A DNA stretch of 64,000 nucleotides from Streptomyces sp. DT2A-34 (GTDB taxonomy: Bacteria; Actinomycetota; Actinomycetes; Streptomycetales; Streptomycetaceae): assembly GCF_030499515.1 (NCBI RefSeq), contig NZ_JASTWJ010000001.1:806001-870000 (forward strand), read 5' to 3'. A program made the position numbers and the translations under genes. The notes beneath the pieces are model-generated. The model did not search any database, was not told the origin of the DNA, and saw only the letters and a list, made by a program, of their open reading frames with translations. This document shows, piece after piece, positions 18,368-26,992 of the stretch; the stretch's first letter is position 1; every line of letters begins with the position of its first letter.

Positions 18368-18520
18368 ATGTCCCTTGACCGCAAGTCCGACGGCCCCGCC
18401 TTGTGCGACCGGGCCACCCATACGGAGTGCAGGCCGCTGGCGCGGGCCCTGCTCATCGGCTCGATCACCGCTTCGGCCCGTACGGTCATCGGCTGGCTGC
18501 TCGAGCTGATCCACTCCTGA
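18368..18520 (+). CDS. Small hypothetical protein, 50 residues
   Basis: Short reading frame starting at ATG 18368 behind a strong site TGGAGGAACG. The product starts MSLDRKSDGPALCDRATH and ends in a moderately hydrophobic helix (ALLIGSITASARTVIGWLLELI) that could sit at a membrane. It diverges from the NTPase/TPR gene and converges on the amidase gene 33 bases away. No family recognised; support is the ribosome site, clean spacing and start/stop fit. Confidence 0.5.
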   Translation: MSLDRKSDGPALCDRATHTECRPLARALLIGSITASARTVIGWLLELIHS

Positions 18521-18553
18521 CCGCGACGGCCCGTTCGGCGGGACGTCTCCGAG

Positions 18554-19369
18554 CTACGACTTCACGTCGAACCCATGCCGTCGGCCCAGTTCGACCAGTG
18601 ACGTCTGGCCGGGAATGCCGTTGGCGTCCGCGCCGGAGAATCCGCAGCGGTGCTGCCAGGCGGAGTACGCCTTGACGGTCGCCCCACCGAAGTGGCCGTC
18701 CGCGTACTTCGCTTCGAGGAGACCTTCCGCGACGAGCGCCTTCTCCACGGTCTTCACCCCGGCGTACGACACGGGCGTGCCCGCCTTCGCCGGATCGTGC
18801 AGGGCCGCGGCGACCAGCTTCGACACGTCGATCACCGGCCGCGGGCCGGGAACGGTCGGCGAGCCGCCGGGCCGCGGGGCGCCCTTCCGCACCCACGCGT
18901 ACAGGTGCTCTCCGGGGCACGCGGTGGCGAAGCCGTCCTTGTGCCCCTTGATCTCGTTGCCGGCACCATGGCGGCGCAGCAGCTCGATGCCGTCACGGAT
19001 CGCGCCGAGCATCGCGTCCGTCGGCTTGGTGAGCCCCTTGTCGCCGACCAGGCCGACGATCGCGTAGTGGGCGCGGTTGAGGGGCTGGTTGCCGTTCGCC
19101 CCGGTGCGCTTGCCGAGGCCGCGGCCCTCCAGGAGATGACCGTGCGGGCAGGCGCCGTAGTTGTAGGCGATGTCCGAGTAGTTCTCCTCCTTGTTCGCCA
19201 GATGGGAGGACCGGATGGACTTCCACTCTGCGATGCAGAGGTCGTGGTCCTTGAGGAGTTCGACACTGACCGACGTGCCTTCGTAGTGGACCTTGACGCC
19301 CTTGGTCGATTCTTGCGTCGGTGCGGCGGATGCGGGCCAGCCGAGCTGGGCGCGCGTGACGAGCTTCAT
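18554..19369 (-). CDS. N-acetylmuramoyl-L-alanine amidase (PGRP type) with wall-binding-like tail
   Basis: A 271-residue amidase-2/PGRP-fold protein that should cleave the amide between muramic acid and the stem peptide. Zinc ligands are visible as His in VKVHYEG (about 28), His in IKGHKDG and Cys in TACPGEHLY near residues 140-150; the Tyr/Asn region SDIAYNYGACPHG is typical. Residues about 180-271 resemble a peptidoglycan-binding domain (AKYADGHFGGATVKAYSAWQ, then DANGIPGQTSLVELG). No signal peptide is apparent at the chosen start ATG 19369 (TGGAGG eight bases away), which is like phage endolysins, but no phage genes are nearby. Confidence 0.85.
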   Translation of the reverse strand: MKLVTRAQLGWPASAAPTQESTKGVKVHYEGTSVSVELLKDHDLCIAEWKSIRSSHLANKEENYSDIAYNYGACPHGHLLEGRGLGKRTGANGNQPLNRAHYAIVGLVGDKGLTKPTDAMLGAIRDGIELLRRHGAGNEIKGHKDGFATACPGEHLYAWVRKGAPRPGGSPTVPGPRPVIDVSKLVAAALHDPAKAGTPVSYAGVKTVEKALVAEGLLEAKYADGHFGGATVKAYSAWQHRCGFSGADANGIPGQTSLVELGRRHGFDVKS

Positions 19370-19458
19370 GGATGCCTCCAAGGCGCGAGGTAACGCCAAC
19401 CGCCTTGAGTGTGGGGCCAGTTGCCGCCGGTCTCACTGCGGCGCGCCGCAGTTCGCCG

Positions 19459-20515
19459 TCAGTGGACGGGCGCCCGGCGCAGTCGCAACGTCACCAGTTC
19501 GAAGGGCCGCAGGCGCAGAGCGACGCGCGCGCCGTCGTACGACGGCGCCTCCGGCAGCGGGCGTTCCAGCAGGTCCGTCGCCATGACGTCCGCGACCTCG
19601 AAGTCCGCCGCCAGCGTGGCCCGTACCCGGCCGCCGTGGGCCTCGTGGAGGCGCACCACCACGTCCCCGCTGCCGTCGTCGGCCAGCTTGACGGCCTGAT
19701 GACGACGGCCCCGCGGTCCACCGTCACCAGGGGCGCCACCTCTCGCGCGCCCCTCACCGACCGCTCCGGCAGGTTGATCCGCCGGCCCTCGCGCACCGCG
19801 TCCCCGATGCCCGCGCCCGGCACCAGGGCGTGCCGGAAGCGGTGGACGCCCTGATCGGTCTCGGGGTCGGGGAAGCGCGGGGCACGCAGGAGGGAGACGC
19901 GCACCGTGGTGGTCGTACCGCGGTCGCCGTCGGCGCGGACCGTGCGGGTGACGTCGTGGCCGTACGTCGAGTCGTTGACGACGGCGACGCCCCAGCCCGG
20001 CTCCTCCAGGTGCACGAAGCGGTGGTTGCAGGTCTCGAACTTGGCCGGCTCCCAGCTGGTGTTGGTGTGCGTGGGGCGGAAGAAGTGCCCGAACTGGGTC
20101 TCCGACGCGTACCTTTCGGCGTGCACGTCGAGCGGGAAGGCGAGCTTCAGGAACTTCTCGGTCTCGTGCCGGTCGACCTCGGTGTCGACCAGCAGCCGCC
20201 GCTCCCTGGGCGCGAGCGACAGCACCTGGGTGACGCGGGAGGCGCCGAAGGACCGGACGATCCGCACGGATCCCTCGTCGTCGCCGGGGGTGACCTCGTC
20301 GGCCTCGGTCAGGTCGGTGACCGTGTCGCGGTAGAACTCGTCGACGTCCCAGGCGTCCCACATGTTCGGGAAGTCGGGGTGGAGTTGGAGGAGGTTCGCG
20401 GACCTGCCCGGCGCGATCGTCTCGCGGTCGGACTGGATGTCGTACACGGATACCACCAGGCCCTGTCCGTCGATCTCGACGCGCAGCAGGCCGTTGTCCA
20501 GGACGTGGCCGCCGG
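19459..20515 (-). pseudogene. 3' remnant of a GH38 alpha-mannosidase, frameshifted
   Basis: The minus strand carries a clear C-terminal part of a family-38 alpha-mannosidase: VLDNGLLRVEIDGQG at the upstream end, then PNMWDAWDVDEFYRD, FRPTHTNTSW and FETCNHRFVHLEEPGWG. The catalytic N-terminal half is missing; homology stops near 20515. One base appears deleted between 19697 and 19698: before it the frame reads APLVTVDRGAVVI, after it the conserved AVKLADDGSGDVVVRLHEAHGG continues in another frame to a stop at 19459. Truncation plus frameshift mark it as dead. Confidence 0.8.
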
Positions 20516-20547
20516 CGGGCCGTGGCGTGGGCGTCCGCCCCCGGGCC

Positions 20548-20670
20548 GGGGACCGTACGGCGGCGACGGAGCTGACGGCGCTGCTGGACGGAGGGCCGGC
20601 TCGGACCGTGCGGGTACCGGTGCCGCGGCTGATCGCACGGGAGAGCACGGGGGCGGCCCGCACCGACTGA
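20548..20670 (+). pseudogene. C-terminal remnant of a LacI-family regulator
   Basis: About 40 codons of the plus strand read DRTAATELTALLDGG, then PARTVRVPVPRLIARESTG and a stop. The terminal L-x-x-RESTG pattern is the usual end of LacI/GalR regulators in actinomycetes. Nothing N-terminal of it resembles LacI. It lies back to back with the truncated mannosidase, as expected if a divergent regulator/glycosidase pair lost its shared 5' region. Confidence 0.55.
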
Positions 20671-20697
20671 TCGCCTCGCCGGATCCTCCGGTCGGGC

Positions 20698-21369
20698 TCA
20701 GGGGGCCGGCTCCAGCACCACACAGCACTGGCCCGGAGCCGGCGCCAGGCGCGCCTCGAACGAGGTGTCGCCCGAGGTGGCGAGCGCACCGCGCACCAGG
20801 TGGAGGTTCATCCCGCACACCGTCTCGGTGTGCCCGCGCGCCAGCACGTGGAAGGGGCAGTTGCCGAGGACGACGGCCTCCCCCTCACGGCGCGGCTCGA
20901 AGCCGTACCGCTCCAGCAGGTCCACGACTCCGGTCACTGACTGGCCGCCCAGCCGCTCGCCCAGCGCGGTCGCCTTGCGGTGCAGCACCGTGCGTACCGG
21001 CTCGCCCGTGGCGTCGGACTCCTCCACCGCCTGGGCCAGCAGTCGCCCGGCCAGGTCGTAGCGCCGCTCGGGCAGGCTCACGCCAACCTCCCGGCTCGAA
21101 CGCCGGTACAGCTTGGCCGGCCGCCCGGCGCCCGGCCCCGTTCGCCCGCTGCGCCGCTGGTAGACGACGTCCAGCAGCCCCTCGCCGGCCAGGCGGTCCA
21201 GATGGAACGCCGCTGTCTGCCGGGCCAGCCCCAGGGCCCGGGCGGCCTCGTCCCGGCCCACGGGGCCCGAACTGCGCGCCACATGCTCGTACAGCCGGCG
21301 GCGCGTCGGTTCCTCCAGCGCCGCGATGGCGGAGAGGTCGTCGCGGGGTGCGTCCTTCGAGTGGTCCAC
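20698..21369 (-). CDS. ArsR-like winged-helix regulator with Cys-rich C-terminus
   Basis: A 223-residue regulator with an N-terminal winged helix (about 15-85; ALEEPTRRRLYEHVARSSG, then ARALGLARQTAAFHLDRLAGEGLL). The C-terminal domain ends in a cysteine pattern, NCPFHVLA, then ETVCGMNLHLV and CCVVLEP, like the predicted metal/Fe-S sensing regulators related to SufR. It may therefore sense redox, NO or iron-sulfur status; this is inference. GTG 21369 is the most likely start (no strong ribosome site). It is divergent from the DoxX-like gene, with the 88-base spacer holding an imperfect palindrome. Confidence 0.75.
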   Translation of the reverse strand: MDHSKDAPRDDLSAIAALEEPTRRRLYEHVARSSGPVGRDEAARALGLARQTAAFHLDRLAGEGLLDVVYQRRSGRTGPGAGRPAKLYRRSSREVGVSLPERRYDLAGRLLAQAVEESDATGEPVRTVLHRKATALGERLGGQSVTGVVDLLERYGFEPRREGEAVVLGNCPFHVLARGHTETVCGMNLHLVRGALATSGDTSFEARLAPAPGQCCVVLEPAP

Positions 21370-21457
21370 GAGGACAGTGTAAAACCAACCGGCATTGACT
21401 AAAGAGACACGATGCGCTTCTATCGATAACAGACATTGTTCATAGAAGGAGGGCGCC

Positions 21458-21892
21458 ATGTCGTCCGCATCCTCGACCGCCACGCCCGCCAGCGGGCGGC
21501 ATGCCATCACCACGGACCCCGGCTACCAGGCCTTCTGGATCCTGCGCGTGGGTTTCGCCGTCGCACCGGTGCTGTTCGGGCTGGACAAGTTCGCCAACCT
21601 GCTCGTCGACTGGCCGGTCTACCTCGCCCCGTGGATCGACGACATCGTCCCCGGCAGCGCGCAGGCCGCCATGTATGCCGTCGGCGTGATCGAGATCGTC
21701 GCCGGTCTGGTCGTCGCGGTGGCGCCGCGCTTCGGGGGCTGGCTGGTGGCCGGCTGGCTCGCGGGGATCATCGTGAACCTGCTGACGATTCCCGACTACT
21801 ACGACATCGCGCTGCGCGACTTCGGCCTGCTGCTCGGCGCGGTCGCACTGGCGCGGCTCGCCCAGCGCCATCACCGCGCCGGACCGCGCTGA
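21458..21892 (+). CDS. DoxX-like small integral membrane protein
   Basis: A 144-residue protein with four hydrophobic stretches (about 28-45, 70-90, 95-115 and 120-137), matching DoxX/TQO-small-subunit-like proteins; LRVGFAVAPVLFGLDKFANLL is the recognisable first helix. Family members have been tied to quinone or thiosulfate oxidation and redox homeostasis, but most have no defined role. Start ATG 21458 follows AGAAGGAGGGCGCC. It is divergent from the Cys-rich regulator, which probably controls it, and ends before a strong bidirectional terminator. Confidence 0.8.
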   Translation: MSSASSTATPASGRHAITTDPGYQAFWILRVGFAVAPVLFGLDKFANLLVDWPVYLAPWIDDIVPGSAQAAMYAVGVIEIVAGLVVAVAPRFGGWLVAGWLAGIIVNLLTIPDYYDIALRDFGLLLGAVALARLAQRHHRAGPR

Positions 21893-21901
21893 CGCGAGGG
21901 A

Positions 21902-21939
21902 GGGCGGTCACCAGGCCGCCGAAGCCCTGGTGACCGCCC
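21902..21939. terminator. Bidirectional hairpin terminator
   Basis: Perfect 14-bp stem: GGGCGGTCACCAGG (21902-21915) pairs with CCTGGTGACCGCCC (21926-21939) around a 10-base loop. It lies between the converging ends of the DoxX-like and fucosidase genes. Confidence 0.9.
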
Positions 21940-21950
21940 CACGCAACCGG

Positions 21951-23501
21951 TCAGACCCTCGACCGGTACAGCCCGAACTCCACGAGCCGGGCCGCGGCCC
22001 GCGAACCGGTCACCCGTACCCGCCACCGCCGGGCCCGCACCGGAGCCGCCAGCAGCACAATCCGGCTCACGCCGATCGTCCCGGCCCTGGTCACCTCGGT
22101 CCAGGCACCGTCGCGATGCGCCTCGACGACGAAGCTCTCCACCTGCTGCCCGTACCCGATGTCCTCCGCCAGCCGGATCCGGTCCGCCTCCCGCTCCTCG
22201 CCGAGGTCGACGGTGATGCGCCCCGGGGAGGCGGTGGTCCGGGCGCCGCGTGCCAGGTCCCGCGGGAGCTCGCGCTCCACGCGTTCGCGGAACTCCCTCA
22301 GCCGCACCACGTCCGCCGCGGGCAGCAGACCGTCCGTGTCCGGCGGGATGTTGAGCAGGAGCACCGAGTTGCGGCCCACGGACCGGAAGTAGATGTCCGT
22401 CAACTGCTCGACGCTCTTGGGCTGTTGGTCGGCGTGGTAGAACCAGCCGTCCCGGATGGACACGTCGCACTCGGCCGGCCACCACTGGAGGTGGTCGGCG
22501 ACCGGCCGGGCCTTCACCAGGGCGTCCCTGCTGCCCATGTCGGGGGCGTCGTAGGCGAGGGCGTAGTCCGTCCGGCCGTAGTCCTTCTCCTGGACCGGTA
22601 CGACACTCCACTCGTCCTCCCGCGCCAGCCCGCCCTCGTTGCCGACCCAGCGCACATCCGGGCCGGACACGGCGATCACGGCGTCCGGCGCGAGCGAGCG
22701 GACGAGGGCGTACCAGCTGTCCCAGTCGTACTTCTCCACCTTGTCCGGCGGGATGCGTCCCTGCGCGCCGTCGAACCAGACCTCGTCGACCGGGCCGTAC
22801 TCGGTGAGGACCTCGTAGAGCTGGTTGAGCATATGGGCGCCGTAGTCGGTGGCCGGGAGGGTGTACGTCCGTGGCGGTGTGCGGTCGTCGCCGTCGACGA
22901 GGGTGGGGATGGTGCGGTCGGTGCGGGCGCTGCCGTTGGCGTAGACGCCGTGGAGGTACTGGTTCTCGTCGGCGGGCGAGACGTAGACGCCGACCTTGAT
23001 GCCGTGCCGCCGCATGGAGTCGGCGAAGGAACGCAGGACGTCGCCCTGACCGTCGCGCCAACTGCTCGATGCCACCGAGTGGTTGGTGTAGCGGGTCTGG
23101 TGGAGCACGAAGCCGTCGTGGTGCTTGACGGTCAGGACGGCGAGCCGGAAGCCGCCGTCGCGCAGGGCGCGGGCCCACTGGTCGGTGTCGAGGCCGGTCG
23201 GCTGGAACACGTCCGGGTCCTCGTCGCCCGTGCCCCATTCCAGGCCGGTGAAGGTGTTCACGCCGAAGTGCAGGAACGCGGTGCGCTCCAGGCGCTGCCA
23301 GGCGATCTGCCGTGCGGTGGGGCGGACTTGGGAGGCTTTGCGGACGAGGTCCGCCTCGGTGTCGTCGGGGCTGACGGGGATGCGGTACCGGAGGTCTTCG
23401 GTGGCGGCGGGTGCTCGGTGTGCCGCCAGGGCGGGTCTGGTGGCGCCGGTCACGGCGAGGGCGGCGGCTGTCGCGACGAAGACACGTCGGGATACGGCCA
23501 T
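21951..23501 (-). CDS. Exported alpha-L-fucosidase (GH29)
   Basis: A 516-residue family-29 glycosidase that releases terminal alpha-L-fucose. The N-terminus MAVSRRVFVATAAALAVTGATRPALA is a Tat-like signal with twin Arg and an AxA cleavage site. GH29 motifs: FLHFGVNTFTG near 77, TVKHHDGFVLHQT near 124, and VDEVWFDGAQG near 238-248 with the probable nucleophile Asp244. The last 110 residues (DLGEEREADRIRLAEDIGYG on) look like a discoidin/F5-8C-type carbohydrate-binding fold. It is 36 bases downstream of the GH20 gene, so the two form one transcription unit. Fucose released outside could feed the importer operon at 6-14 kb. Confidence 0.92.
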   Translation of the reverse strand: MAVSRRVFVATAAALAVTGATRPALAAHRAPAATEDLRYRIPVSPDDTEADLVRKASQVRPTARQIAWQRLERTAFLHFGVNTFTGLEWGTGDEDPDVFQPTGLDTDQWARALRDGGFRLAVLTVKHHDGFVLHQTRYTNHSVASSSWRDGQGDVLRSFADSMRRHGIKVGVYVSPADENQYLHGVYANGSARTDRTIPTLVDGDDRTPPRTYTLPATDYGAHMLNQLYEVLTEYGPVDEVWFDGAQGRIPPDKVEKYDWDSWYALVRSLAPDAVIAVSGPDVRWVGNEGGLAREDEWSVVPVQEKDYGRTDYALAYDAPDMGSRDALVKARPVADHLQWWPAECDVSIRDGWFYHADQQPKSVEQLTDIYFRSVGRNSVLLLNIPPDTDGLLPAADVVRLREFRERVERELPRDLARGARTTASPGRITVDLGEEREADRIRLAEDIGYGQQVESFVVEAHRDGAWTEVTRAGTIGVSRIVLLAAPVRARRWRVRVTGSRAAARLVEFGLYRSRV

Positions 23502-23537
23502 GGGGCGGCTCCTCTGGTCAGGTCCTCAGGTCGGTCC

Positions 23538-25382
23538 TCAGCTCAGGTGCCAAACGGCGGACGTGCGCTGGTCCGGCGGGTACTGCAGGAGCCGGCCGTC
23601 GAAGGCCACGCTCACCGTCATCCGGGTGATGGCGTTGACGAGGTGGTAGCCACCGGCTGCGGGCTCCAACTGCCAGCGCTGGAGGGTGTTCCCGGGATCG
23701 CATGTCTGCGGCGCCGCCTCGACGCCCGGCTGCAACGGCACGTTGAGCGTGAGCTTTCCGCCGCGCACCTCAAGGCAGCCGTCGGCCGTCCGCACGGTCA
23801 CGTAACCGTCGGCCGTGCGCGCGACCTCGGTGGTGAAGGAGCGGCCGCCCGTCCGGAAGGTGTACGACCCGTCCGCCACCGGCACCCGGGTCAGGTCCCG
23901 CCACCCGGGCGCGTGCCCGACCGCCGTGCCGCGTGCGGTGAACTCGGCGTAGGTGGCGTCGGGGTGGGGATCGCCCCAGGTCGCCTGGGCGATGTGCCGG
24001 AGCGCGGGCCACAGGGCGGCGGCGACCTCGTTCTCGGTCTCGCCGCGGCCGTTGTCGGGCCAGAGGCTGATCTTCGCGCCGGTGATGCCGTCGCTGGAGG
24101 AGAGCTTCTCGCCCTCGAAGCCGCGCGGGTCCCAGCTCTGGTCGTACAGCCCCTTGGTGTCGCTGTGGAAGCCGCCGCGGACCAGGTACAGGGCGTATGC
24201 CGCGTTCATCAACGGATAGCCCTGGGCGAGGAGTCGGCTCGGTTTCACCGCCACGTTCAGCCAGTGCTCGACCGTCGTTCCCGCGGCCACCGGGACGGTG
24301 TTGGCGCCGGTGAGCCCGTCGTTCCAGATGCGCAGCTTCCTGCCCTTGGCGGCCGCGTGGGCGTGGACGCGGTTGACGAAGTCGATGAAGGCGTCCTGGG
24401 GTGTGGCGTCGGGGCCGTATCTGTCCTGCGCGTACTTCAGGATCTGCGGGTACTTGGCGAAGTCGGAGCCGAGCATGTACTCGTCGGCTCCCATGTGCCA
24501 GGACGTGGCGGTGAAGACCTGGGCGTACTCGTCGATCAGGCCCGCGTAGTAGGCGAAGGCCTCCGGCCTGGTGATGTCGAGGCGCGAGGGCTGCTTGGTG
24601 CCGTCGGAGTCGGCCAGCTGGAGGTCCGGGCGGTTCTCGATCCACGGGTCCATGTGGCCGGGAGAGTTGATCTCGGGGATGATCTCGACGTGGTAGCGGT
24701 TGCCGAGGGCGACCAGCCGCCGTATCTCGTCCTTGGTGTAGTAGCCCCAGGTGTTGGCCTCGGGATGGGCGTCGCTCCTCACCTTCAGTTCGAGGAGCAG
24801 CTGGTTGAGCTTGTGGTACGCCATCTCGCGGACCAGGTTCTCCAGCCAGGGCATCGAGACGTGGATGTAGCAGGCGCAGACGCCGACACCCCGCTCCTTG
24901 TAGCGCGGTACGTCCACCGTACGGCCGGCCGGGACGCGGTCGCTCCTGGCCAGGAGCTGGAGGAGGGTGCGGGTGCCGTAGAAGGCGCCGGTCTCGGTCG
25001 CCGCGGTCACCGACAGCCGCTTGCCGGCGCCGAGTTCGTAGCCCTCCGCGCCGAGGGAGGTCCGGGAGGGCCGGACGTCGATAACGATGTCACCGGGTCG
25101 AGCGCCGCCGCGCACCACGGCAGCCGTGCCGTGTCCCGCGTCGCGGAGGTCGCCGGCGAGGGTGTCGGCGACCCGCCGTTCGCTCGCGCTGTCGGCCACG
25201 AGGCGGGCCGAGCGCTCGTAGGTGTAGCTGCCGGCTGCCGGTGTCCAGTCGGTCAGGGCCGGCACCGTGACCGGCGCCCCCTGCTCCTCCTCCGCGACCG
25301 CCGGCACAGACACCGACACCGACGCCGCGGAGAACAGCGTCAGCGCCGCCAGGACACCGGCCGTTCTCAAGCGTCTCCTCAT
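23538..25382 (-). CDS. Exported GH20 beta-N-acetylhexosaminidase with lectin-like tail
   Basis: A 614-residue secreted enzyme. It has a Sec-type signal (MRRRLRTAGVLAALTLFSA, cleavage near AVA-E), an N-terminal hexosaminidase accessory domain, then the TIM barrel with the catalytic Asp-Glu pair in WHMGADEYM (D300, E301), and VEIIPEINSPGHM at about 231-243. The last 120 residues read like a ricin-type beta-trefoil segment (LQRWQLEP, YHLVNAITRMTVSV). It should remove beta-linked GlcNAc/GalNAc, or lacto-N-biose, from glycans. Start ATG 25382. The upstream region has two copies of a 15-base motif described separately. Confidence 0.9.
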   Translation of the reverse strand: MRRRLRTAGVLAALTLFSAASVSVSVPAVAEEEQGAPVTVPALTDWTPAAGSYTYERSARLVADSASERRVADTLAGDLRDAGHGTAAVVRGGARPGDIVIDVRPSRTSLGAEGYELGAGKRLSVTAATETGAFYGTRTLLQLLARSDRVPAGRTVDVPRYKERGVGVCACYIHVSMPWLENLVREMAYHKLNQLLLELKVRSDAHPEANTWGYYTKDEIRRLVALGNRYHVEIIPEINSPGHMDPWIENRPDLQLADSDGTKQPSRLDITRPEAFAYYAGLIDEYAQVFTATSWHMGADEYMLGSDFAKYPQILKYAQDRYGPDATPQDAFIDFVNRVHAHAAAKGRKLRIWNDGLTGANTVPVAAGTTVEHWLNVAVKPSRLLAQGYPLMNAAYALYLVRGGFHSDTKGLYDQSWDPRGFEGEKLSSSDGITGAKISLWPDNGRGETENEVAAALWPALRHIAQATWGDPHPDATYAEFTARGTAVGHAPGWRDLTRVPVADGSYTFRTGGRSFTTEVARTADGYVTVRTADGCLEVRGGKLTLNVPLQPGVEAAPQTCDPGNTLQRWQLEPAAGGYHLVNAITRMTVSVAFDGRLLQYPPDQRTSAVWHLS

Positions 25383-25390
25383 GAGACACC

Positions 25391-25478
25391 CCCATTCATC
25401 GGATGTCTGATCATTGGGCGGGCCCCAGGGGCTGTCAATGGGCCGCGAAAGGCGCTGCCATGACTCATTGATCGGATG
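25391..25478. promoter_or_regulatory. Two copies of a 15-base motif upstream of the GH20-GH29 unit
   Basis: CCCATTCATCGGATG at 25391-25405 and CTCATTGATCGGATG at 25464-25478 match at 13 of 15 positions and are 73 bases apart, about seven helical turns. They are the only conspicuous repeat in this 248-base spacer and could be operators. A partial TCATTGAT relative lies upstream of the GH2 gene (59210-59218). Confidence 0.4.
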
Positions 25479-25630
25479 ATGCGCAGGTCAGCAGGGCCCG
25501 CCGAGGAGCGCTGTCGTGAAAAGTCCAAGAAGACCTTCCCGAATATCCAAGCGCCGCACCCCCTCGACTCCGGGCGCGCCGCCCGGCAGAGTGCTGCTAC
25601 ATACTCGCGAGTAAGCACTGAGGAGCGCCC

Positions 25631-26989
25631 GTGACCAGCTGGGTCGGCCGGACCGCCGCGGAGATCGCCGCCGCCGTACGCGAGAAGCGGGCCACGCCCC
25701 GTGAGGTGGTGGCCGAGCACCTGGCCCGTATCGAGCGGCTGGACGGCCGCGTCGGCGCCTTCCGGGTGGTCCGGGCCGAGGCGGCGCTCGCCGAGGCCGA
25801 CGAGGTCGGCTCGCGTGCCGACCTCGCCGAACTGCCCCTGGCCGGCGTGCCGGTGGCCGTCAAGGACAACCTCGCGGTGCACGGCGAGTCCAACCGCGTC
25901 GGCTCCGCGGCGACCCCGGACACCCCGGCCGACCACGACCACATCACCGTGGCCCGGCTGCGGGCGGCCGGCGCGGTGGTCGTGGGGCTGACGAACGTCC
26001 CGGAGCTGTGCGTCTTCGGCACCACGGAGGGCGTCCACGGCACCGCCCGCAACCCGTGGGACACCTCGCGCACGGCGGGCGGCTCGTCCGGCGGCAGCGC
26101 GGCCGCCGTCGCCGCGGGCATGGCGCCGATCGCCCTCGGCAACGACGGCATGGGCTCGCTGCGCATACCGGCGGCCAACTGCGGCCTCGTCACCATCAAG
26201 CCCGGCACCGGCGTGGTCCCGGCCGGCATCAGCGACGGCGACTGGTTCGGCATGTCGGAGAACGGCCCCCTGGCCACCACGGTCGAGGACGCCCGGCTGA
26301 TGCTGTCGGTCATCGCCGGCACCGAGGTCGCCCTCCCGAAGGCACCCGGCACGCACAAGATCGCCGTGTCCCTGCGCAGCCCACTCGCCGGGGTCGCCGT
26401 CAGCAAGCCGTATACGACCGCCGCCCGGGAGGCCGCGGGGCTGCTGATCAAGGCCGGTCACCAGGTACGGCGCGCCAACCCGCCCTACCCGATGTCGCTG
26501 GGCCTCACCTCGCTCGCCCACTGGACGGCGGGCACGGCCGTCGACTCCCAGGGCCTCGACCCGCACCGGCTCGCCCGCCGGACCCGGGTCCACGCGGCCG
26601 TCGGCCGGCGCTTCCTGCGTCAGGTGCGGGGCAGCGAGAGCCGGGAGCAGCTGCGCCGGCGCCTGGAGCCGTTCTTCGCCGAGTACGACGTGCTCCTGAC
26701 CCCCGCCCTCGCCCGCCGCTCCCCCAAGTCCGAGCCCTGGCACGAGCGGGGCTGGCTGCGCAACATCATGGCCAACACCACCTACTCGCCGCTGACCCCG
26801 CCGTGGAACCTCACCGGCTGGCCCGCGATGTCGATCCCCTTCGGCACGCTGCCCTCCGGAGCGCCCTGCGCCATACAGCTGGTGGGGCGTCCGGGCTCGG
26901 AGGCGGAGCTGCTGGACCTGGCGGAGCAGATCGAGAAGCTGCGGCCCTGGCAGCGGACGGCGCCGCTGGACGAGGCGGTGTCGTCGTAG
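25631..26989 (+). CDS. Amidase (amidase-signature family)
   Basis: A 452-residue amidase-signature enzyme that hydrolyses carboxamides. The Ser-cisSer-Lys triad can be placed: Lys in PVAVKDN near residue 78, cis-Ser in the glycine-rich GGSSGGSAAAVAAG near 155, and the nucleophile Ser in NDGMGSLRIP near 178. Length and order fit GatA-like or 6-aminohexanoate-cyclic-dimer hydrolase-like amidases; the missing gatB/gatC neighbours argue against tRNA amidation. Start GTG 25631 is behind GAGGAG. It converges on a small minus-strand gene, with a three-base gap. Confidence 0.88.
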   Translation: MTSWVGRTAAEIAAAVREKRATPREVVAEHLARIERLDGRVGAFRVVRAEAALAEADEVGSRADLAELPLAGVPVAVKDNLAVHGESNRVGSAATPDTPADHDHITVARLRAAGAVVVGLTNVPELCVFGTTEGVHGTARNPWDTSRTAGGSSGGSAAAVAAGMAPIALGNDGMGSLRIPAANCGLVTIKPGTGVVPAGISDGDWFGMSENGPLATTVEDARLMLSVIAGTEVALPKAPGTHKIAVSLRSPLAGVAVSKPYTTAAREAAGLLIKAGHQVRRANPPYPMSLGLTSLAHWTAGTAVDSQGLDPHRLARRTRVHAAVGRRFLRQVRGSESREQLRRRLEPFFAEYDVLLTPALARRSPKSEPWHERGWLRNIMANTTYSPLTPPWNLTGWPAMSIPFGTLPSGAPCAIQLVGRPGSEAELLDLAEQIEKLRPWQRTAPLDEAVSS

Positions 26990-26992
26990 TCC

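Noticed and set aside
18554..19369. Phage endolysin as evidence for a prophage
   Set aside because: Lacks a signal peptide like an endolysin, but no capsid, tail, integrase or holin gene is near.
21930..25463. Long open frame of over 1100 codons on the plus strand
   Set aside because: It runs antisense to the fucosidase and hexosaminidase genes; its protein is Gly/Val/Arg-rich without a domain, as expected from GC bias at third codon positions.
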